Positions 5,917-10,147 of a stretch of 10,147 nt of DNA are shown here, in pieces. Source of the stretch: Deltaproteobacteria bacterium (GTDB lineage Bacteria; UBA10199; DSSB01); NCBI GenBank assembly GCA_020440745.1, contig JAGRNM010000034.1, forward strand, positions 1 to 10,147, read 5' to 3'. The translations under genes were made by a program, and so were the position numbers. Every line of letters starts with the position of its first letter. Position 1 is the stretch's first letter. The notes under the pieces were generated by a model. It was not told the DNA's origin and ran no database searches. It saw only the letters and a program-made list of their open reading frames with translations.

Positions 5917-7466
5917 AAAGACTCCTTACGCTTATTTTTTGAAAAACCATGATAAACCCCCCAAGCTAATCCCAAAAACATCAAGACTAACATTGTCCTT
6001 AAACCAATGGCATAAGGCAAAGCTTCTTTAGAAACATTTTTGAGCATAATAACCTGCCAACCCTGATCGTATAGCCAAAAACCTAATAAACCCATTAAAA
6101 AAAGTGGTGTAATATAGGTTAGGATATAAAAATAAAACTTAGGCACTTTAATATCCGCTCCTTCGGTGATTTCTGCCCAGGCATTTTTTGGACCAAAGAT
6201 CCAAACAAAGACAATAACTTCAATCACCGCAAACAAAACTACACCAAAAGTCCCCAACCAAAAATCCATCTCATCCAAAAATCCATACTTAAGAAAGAAA
6301 ATAACAGGTTGACCTAAAATAAAAAGAGTCGCTCCTGTAATTAGAGTTGATTTTCCACGACTTAAATTAAACTCATCTTGTAAAAAAGCCATAAATGGCT
6401 GCACAATAGCTACCGAAGAAGTAATCCCTGCCACAAAAAGTAAAAAGAACCACAAAGTTCCAAAAAAAGCCCCACCAGGAATATCCATAAAAATTAAAGG
6501 TAGTGTCTGAAAACCTAAATCAAAGGATCCACCCTGAGCAATCTGAGTAGTCCCTTCAATCCCAAAAAAAGCCACCGCCACAGGAATAGCGATGGATCCA
6601 CCCAAAATAATCTCTGCGAATGTGTTAGTACTAGCCGTAGACAGACCATTAAGAGCTACGTCATCTTTCTTTTTGATATAACTAGCGTAGGTCTGAATAG
6701 CGCCAAAGCCTACCGAAAGAGTAAAAAAGACCTGACCCGCTGCTGCCAACCAAACCGAAGGTTCTTTGAGAGCTGCAAAATCGGGATTCCATAAAAAACC
6801 TAAACCCGCATGGATAGAACGCTCTGGCATTGTTGGATCAGGAGTTCCTAAAGTAAAAACACGCACCACTAAGATTGCACCAAAGATAAACAAAAGCGGC
6901 ATGCCGTACTTAGCCAAACGCTCTAAACCTTTAACCACTCCCTTAGACAAAATATAAAGCACCAGACCTAAGCTAAGGAGATAAAAAAGATAAGAAAGAG
7001 AAGAAACACTTAACCAACTCTCCCCACTGACTCCTTGAAAATCTTTTAGAAAAGCTCCCATGGCCTCTCTAGTCTCAATACCCGCATATTGCCCAGTAAG
7101 AGAAAAAAAACTATAAGCTAAGGTCCAGCTCATAATATAAATATAATAAACACCCACACCAAAGCTGATTAAAACACCAAAAACACCTAGATACTTAGAA
7201 ACAGGATTTTTCCAGAGATGATTAAAAATACCTGGAGTAGTGCCATGACCTTTAGAGCCACCAAAACGCCCCATAGCCCACTCACACCACATCAGTGGAA
7301 TACCCAAAAACAATAGAGCAACCAAATAAGGCAGCATAAAAGCACCGCCGCCGTTTTGTGCTGCTTGTACGGGAAAACGAAGAAAATTACCCAGGCCAAT
7401 AGCATTGCCTGCCGTTGCTAAAATAAGACCTATCCGGGATTTCCACATCTCTCTTTCTTGACTCAT
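5913..7466 (-). CDS. LeuT-like sodium:neurotransmitter symporter (NSS family), amino acid transporter
   Basis: A 517-residue inner-membrane Na+-coupled symporter with about twelve membrane spans, closely similar to Aquifex LeuT through much of its length. TM1 keeps GNAIGLGNFLRFP with Asn21, Ala22 and Asn27 and the gate Arg30. TM3 keeps Tyr107-Tyr108. TM6 keeps FFTLSVGFG with Phe248, Thr249, Ser251 and Phe254. Asn281 and Glu285 match LeuT Asn286 and Glu290; the glutamate replaces chloride, so transport should be chloride-independent. Thr349 and Ser350 match the second sodium site, and Asp401 the outer gate. The near-identical pocket points to small hydrophobic amino acids such as Leu, Ala or Met. 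The start at 7466 has only a weak AGAG upstream. The TGA at 5915-5913 overlaps the small-subunit start. The gene is divergent from the glutamate-synthase-like gene. Confidence 0.93.
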   Translation of the reverse strand: MSQEREMWKSRIGLILATAGNAIGLGNFLRFPVQAAQNGGGAFMLPYLVALLFLGIPLMWCEWAMGRFGGSKGHGTTPGIFNHLWKNPVSKYLGVFGVLISFGVGVYYIYIMSWTLAYSFFSLTGQYAGIETREAMGAFLKDFQGVSGESWLSVSSLSYLFYLLSLGLVLYILSKGVVKGLERLAKYGMPLLFIFGAILVVRVFTLGTPDPTMPERSIHAGLGFLWNPDFAALKEPSVWLAAAGQVFFTLSVGFGAIQTYASYIKKKDDVALNGLSTASTNTFAEIILGGSIAIPVAVAFFGIEGTTQIAQGGSFDLGFQTLPLIFMDIPGGAFFGTLWFFLLFVAGITSSVAIVQPFMAFLQDEFNLSRGKSTLITGATLFILGQPVIFFLKYGFLDEMDFWLGTFGVVLFAVIEVIVFVWIFGPKNAWAEITEGADIKVPKFYFYILTYITPLFLMGLLGFWLYDQGWQVIMLKNVSKEALPYAIGLRTMLVLMFLGLAWGVYHGFSKNKRKESL

Positions 7467-7534
7467 AGTCTCTATTAGTAAAGTTTTGTGAAAAAAGTAG
7501 CAATGAGAAATTAAATCTCTTAGACTACAACATC
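7467..7534. promoter_or_regulatory. Divergent promoter region between the NSS transporter and the glutamate-synthase-like gene
   Basis: These 68 AT-rich bases must carry the control signals of both outward-facing genes. Candidate plus-strand elements are weak: TAGACT at 7521-7526 lies eight bases before the ATG at 7535 and lacks a good -35. On the minus strand TTGCTA followed 17-18 bases later by TACTAAT is possible. A small inverted pair GAGA/TCTC (7505-7508 and 7516-7519) could be an operator half-site pair. None of these is strong. Confidence 0.35.
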
Positions 7535-9028
7535 ATGGATTCCCAACTAACGGTCAATCTAGGTAAAATTGCTAAATTCACCAACGCTAGTTTACCCATA
7601 CTCACTCTTAGTTTTTTAGTCGCTGGTTACCAATATTCTTTTTATTTTCATTTTTTAACCGTTGCTTTCTTTTTGCTAACTTTAATTAACTTCTTTTATC
7701 GTCACGTACAGAGCACCCATAGCTTACTCACTAATTTTGGTTTAATTGCTCAAGGTCGTTATTTAATCGAAAGCATTGGGCCCGAGCTTAGACAGTATTT
7801 ATTTACTAATGATGTAGAAGAAGAACCCTTCAATCGCACCGAACGTTCTGAGGTCTACCGCAAAGCTAAGGGCTTGGATGCCACCAGCGCCTTTGGATCC
7901 CAATTGCAATTTGATGGCAGTGAATATAAGCTACGTCATTCACTCTACCCTCTAGATAAAGAAGCCCTCCAAAAATTTAATCTCCACTTTGGAGAAGAAC
8001 GCTCATTAAAAACAGGCTTTACCTTGACCAGGCCTTTTTTGATTAGTGCCATGAGTTATGGTGCCTTAGGCAATCATGCCGTCAGAGCCCTAGCACGAGG
8101 CGCCAAAAAAACCGGCCTACCCATGAACACTGGAGAAGGAGGCTATCCTAAATATCACTTAATGGAAAATTGTGATTTAATTTTTCAAATGGGCACGGCT
8201 AAATTTGGCGTTCGCCACGAAGACGGAAGTTTAGACCCACATAAGTTAGAGAACTTAAGTAAATTGCCCCAAGTCAAAATGATCGAAATCAAGCTTTCGC
8301 AAGGAGCAAAACCAGGTAAGGGAGGACTTTTACCCAAAGAAAAAATCACTGAAGAGATCAGTCAACTACGGGGTGTCCCCATGGGTCAAGACGTCGTTAG
8401 TCCTCCCCATCATCTAGAATGCACGGATGCCGAGTCCACCGTCAAATTTATAGCTCGCGTACAAGAAATCAGCGGGCTACCCGTTGGCATCAAACTTTGT
8501 TTTGGTCGAGAATCCGAGTTTTTTCATTTAGTAGAAAAAATGAAACAATTAAGCATCCACCCTGACTATATTAGTATTGACGGAGCCGAAGGTGGAACCG
8601 GAGCTGCCCCAAAAAGTTTTATGGATGATCTAGGGGTTCCTCTCTTTCAAGCGCTACCTAAGGTTCATAAAATCCTCCAAGACCTAGGTTTAAGAAACAA
8701 ATTAAAACTGCTTGCTGCTGGCAAACTCATCAACGCCGGTAGCCAACTTATGGCCTTATCCCTAGGTGCCCAAGCTTGTTATACAGCAAGGGGCTTTATG
8801 CTAGCCTTAGGCTGTATTCAGGCCATGCAATGCAATAAAAATACCTGTCCAGTAGGCATTACAACCCATAACTCCCATTTACAAAAAGGTCTGGGGATTG
8901 AAAATAAAAGCGAACGAGTCAAAAATTATATCCTAGGTCTAGAAGACGATCATTACGAACTGTTATCGGCTCTAGGAAAAAGGACTTTTTCTGACTTAAA
9001 AGAAAGTGACCTACTCTTTCCACTATAA
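7535..9028 (+). CDS. Membrane-anchored FMN-binding glutamate-synthase-like oxidoreductase
   Basis: A 497-residue protein with two hydrophobic spans at about residues 18-35 and 37-55, then the synthase domain of the glutamate synthase large subunit (about 140-450) without the amidotransferase domain. FMN-barrel motifs include SAMSYGALG at 171-179, GEGG at 200-203, QGAKPGKGG at 256-264 and DGAEGGTGAAP at 349-359. The 3Fe-4S ligands Cys427, Cys433 and Cys438 have the C-x5-C-x4-C spacing of GltB. Stand-alone proteins of this kind (similar to Bacillus YerD) are widespread, and their reaction is not settled. They cannot take ammonia from glutamine on their own. No gltD or ferredoxin is adjacent in the same unit, although a ferredoxin gene lies 1.7 kb away. 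The ATG at 7535 has no Shine-Dalgarno site and there is no alternative start nearby. Confidence 0.9.
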   Translation: MDSQLTVNLGKIAKFTNASLPILTLSFLVAGYQYSFYFHFLTVAFFLLTLINFFYRHVQSTHSLLTNFGLIAQGRYLIESIGPELRQYLFTNDVEEEPFNRTERSEVYRKAKGLDATSAFGSQLQFDGSEYKLRHSLYPLDKEALQKFNLHFGEERSLKTGFTLTRPFLISAMSYGALGNHAVRALARGAKKTGLPMNTGEGGYPKYHLMENCDLIFQMGTAKFGVRHEDGSLDPHKLENLSKLPQVKMIEIKLSQGAKPGKGGLLPKEKITEEISQLRGVPMGQDVVSPPHHLECTDAESTVKFIARVQEISGLPVGIKLCFGRESEFFHLVEKMKQLSIHPDYISIDGAEGGTGAAPKSFMDDLGVPLFQALPKVHKILQDLGLRNKLKLLAAGKLINAGSQLMALSLGAQACYTARGFMLALGCIQAMQCNKNTCPVGITTHNSHLQKGLGIENKSERVKNYILGLEDDHYELLSALGKRTFSDLKESDLLFPL

Positions 9029-9085
9029 GAATTCTTAAGTCACCTTCTTTTAATGATAAAAAGCTATCAGAAAGAAAAAGCGACC

Positions 9086-9499
9086 ATGAAGACTAAGTAT
9101 AAAAACCTAATCGCCTGGATCCCTCAATTAATGATTGCCTTTATTTTAGGAGGCGCGGCCTACGGTAAACTAAGCTCTCAAGCAACGGATGTCTTCATCT
9201 TTCAAAAACTCCAGATGGAACCCGCAGGACGTTTTCTGATTGGGACCTTAGAAGCACTCACAGTTTTTTTAATTTTAATTCCCCGCCTAAGCGCCCTAGG
9301 AGCCAGTCTGGCGATTGCCATTATGTTGGGAGCTCTTTTAGCCCATTTGGGTCCCTTAGGTTTTGAAGTACAAGGAGATGGAGGAAAACATATCGTCATG
9401 CTAGGCTTAGTCCTTATCAGCTCTTTAATTTTAGCCTGGATTAGACGATCCTCTTTACCTTTAATTGGACGTCTCTTTCGCCGTTCTCATTTAGAATAA
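9086..9499 (+). CDS. DoxX-like four-span membrane protein
   Basis: From the ATG at 9086 the protein has 137 residues and four hydrophobic spans at about 8-27, 48-66, 69-88 and 102-119. That is the DoxX-type layout, with a glutamate in span two (Glu56) and a histidine near the end of span three (His87), as is common in that family. DoxX-like proteins are linked to quinone or thiol redox at the inner membrane, but most have no proven role. An in-frame ATG at 9053 would add eleven polar residues. Neither start has a real Shine-Dalgarno site. The later one is preferred because a purine-rich stretch (9069-9080) precedes it and MKTKYKN followed by the first span is typical. The gene lies 57 bases after the glutamate-synthase-like gene and two bases before sixA, probably in one operon. 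Confidence 0.7.
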   Translation: MKTKYKNLIAWIPQLMIAFILGGAAYGKLSSQATDVFIFQKLQMEPAGRFLIGTLEALTVFLILIPRLSALGASLAIAIMLGALLAHLGPLGFEVQGDGGKHIVMLGLVLISSLILAWIRRSSLPLIGRLFRRSHLE

Positions 9500-9501
9500 T
9501 C

Positions 9502-10005
9502 ATGTCCCAAGCCCATAAAACTCTTTATTTTTTGCGCCACGGCATCGCTGTCCAACGGGGCAGCCCTGGTATCCCTGACACAGAAAGACCCTTAACAGAC
9601 CAAGGTCGAGAAAAAATGAAACAAGCTGCCCGTGCTTTGGCTAAACTCAGACCACCTATCCAAGCTTTAATAAGTTCTCCCTTAACAAGGGCCTACCAAA
9701 CCGCAGAAATCGTCCAAAAAAATCAAGCACTGGAGATCGAAATCAACCCAGAGCTAAGTCCTGGAGGTTCCTTAGAAAATTTTTTAAAGACTCTCAAAAA
9801 ACGCTCTGAAAATTGCCTGATGCTAGTAGGACACGAACCGGACATGAGTGAGTGGATCAAAAGTCTCTTAGAAATGGGACCCTCAGCCACTTTGGTATTA
9901 AAAAAAGGGGGCTTGGCCTGCCTATCCTGTTATCTGGAAAAACCAAGGCCCCAGGCCCAACTAGAGTTGTTACTTAGCCCTAAGCTATTAAGAAAATTAG
10001 CTTAA
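9502..10005 (+). CDS. sixA: SixA-type phosphohistidine phosphatase
   Basis: A 167-residue histidine-phosphatase-superfamily protein, close to the length of E. coli SixA and lacking the helical insert of phosphoglycerate mutases. The RHG motif is Arg12-His13-Gly14 in LYFLRHGIA, with His13 the phosphorylated nucleophile. Arg63 lies in SSPLTRAYQTA and the second catalytic His111 in LVGHEPDM. SixA removes phosphate from histidine in phosphotransfer proteins: the ArcB HPt domain and the nitrogen-PTS protein NPr in E. coli. No histidine kinase or PTS gene is in the window, so the target is unknown. The ATG lies two bases after the DoxX-like stop with no Shine-Dalgarno site, so translation is probably coupled to the upstream gene. 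It is the last gene of its unit. Confidence 0.9.
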   Translation: MSQAHKTLYFLRHGIAVQRGSPGIPDTERPLTDQGREKMKQAARALAKLRPPIQALISSPLTRAYQTAEIVQKNQALEIEINPELSPGGSLENFLKTLKKRSENCLMLVGHEPDMSEWIKSLLEMGPSATLVLKKGGLACLSCYLEKPRPQAQLELLLSPKLLRKLA

Positions 10006-10030
10006 GTCTTTTTATCCCTCAATCAATCCT

Positions 10031-10065
10031 AAAAAAGCAGCGCCCTTTCTAAAAAGAAAGGGCGC
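10031..10065 (-). terminator. Hairpin with a U-tract on the minus strand, between sixA and a gene beyond the edge
   Basis: GCGCCCTTTCT (10040-10050) and AGAAAGGGCGC (10055-10065) form a perfect eleven-pair stem with an AAAA loop. On the plus strand the bases after it are GCTCTGGGG, with no T-run. On the minus strand the stem is followed after three bases by TTTTTT (complement of 10031-10036). It is therefore best read as the terminator of a convergent gene to the right. It may still slow or stop transcription leaving sixA. Confidence 0.75.
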
Positions 10066-10147
10066 GCTCTGGGGTTCCAGTTTATGGGTATTGAGAGGAG
10101 TTCTCTACATCTTATTTAAAATTTAAAAACTTAAGCCTCGTTTCCTA

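Noticed and set aside
1..10147. A novel defence, phage, CRISPR or mobile system
   Set aside because: All intact genes belong to known metabolic, transport or signalling families. No direct repeat array, integrase, toxin-antitoxin pair or nuclease/helicase module is present.

Overview
The window is an ordinary-looking stretch of bacterial chromosome with moderate GC content, judged by eye. It contains ten supported protein genes, one of them only 38 codons long. The closest match to a taxon signature is an MglA-type small GTPase, together with a FadN-type dehydrogenase/hydratase fusion and a LeuT-like transporter. This suggests a Gram-negative, delta-proteobacteria-like lineage (Bdellovibrionota, Myxococcota or a relative). 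That placement is inference; no rRNA or other phylogenetic marker is present.

Layout. (1) 1-3891, plus strand: a two-gene beta-oxidation operon, thiolase (fadA, 114-1298) and a 3-hydroxyacyl-CoA dehydrogenase/enoyl-CoA hydratase fusion (fadN-like, 1398-3836). A long hairpin lies between the two genes and a clear intrinsic terminator follows. Together they cover the hydration, second oxidation and thiolysis steps of the fatty acid cycle. (2) 3892-4404: about 510 bases without an intact gene, holding two short decayed-looking reading frames and a large imperfect inverted repeat. (3) 4405-4818: a secreted ComEA-like helix-hairpin-helix protein, followed by a structured RNA tail ending in a strong GAAA-loop terminator. 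(4) 4850-5794: an mglA-like GTPase gene with a near-consensus promoter placed so that its mRNA may be leaderless. It is joined by an ATGA overlap to an adrenodoxin-type 2Fe-2S ferredoxin gene. (5) 5800-7466, minus strand: a LeuT-like sodium:amino-acid symporter followed, again through an ATGA overlap, by a tiny single-span membrane protein that resembles the MetS small subunit. (6) 7535-10005, plus strand, divergent from the transporter: a membrane-anchored FMN/3Fe-4S glutamate-synthase-like oxidoreductase, a DoxX-like four-helix membrane protein and a SixA-type phosphohistidine phosphatase. (7) 10006-10147: a hairpin whose U-tract lies on the minus strand, which implies a convergent gene beyond the right edge.

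The window shows no mobile element, CRISPR array, phage gene or defence system. The points most worth a second look are the MetS-like peptide coupled to a LeuT-like transporter, the mglA-ferredoxin coupling without an mglB in sight, the possibly leaderless mglA transcript, and the mix of strong and absent Shine-Dalgarno sites.
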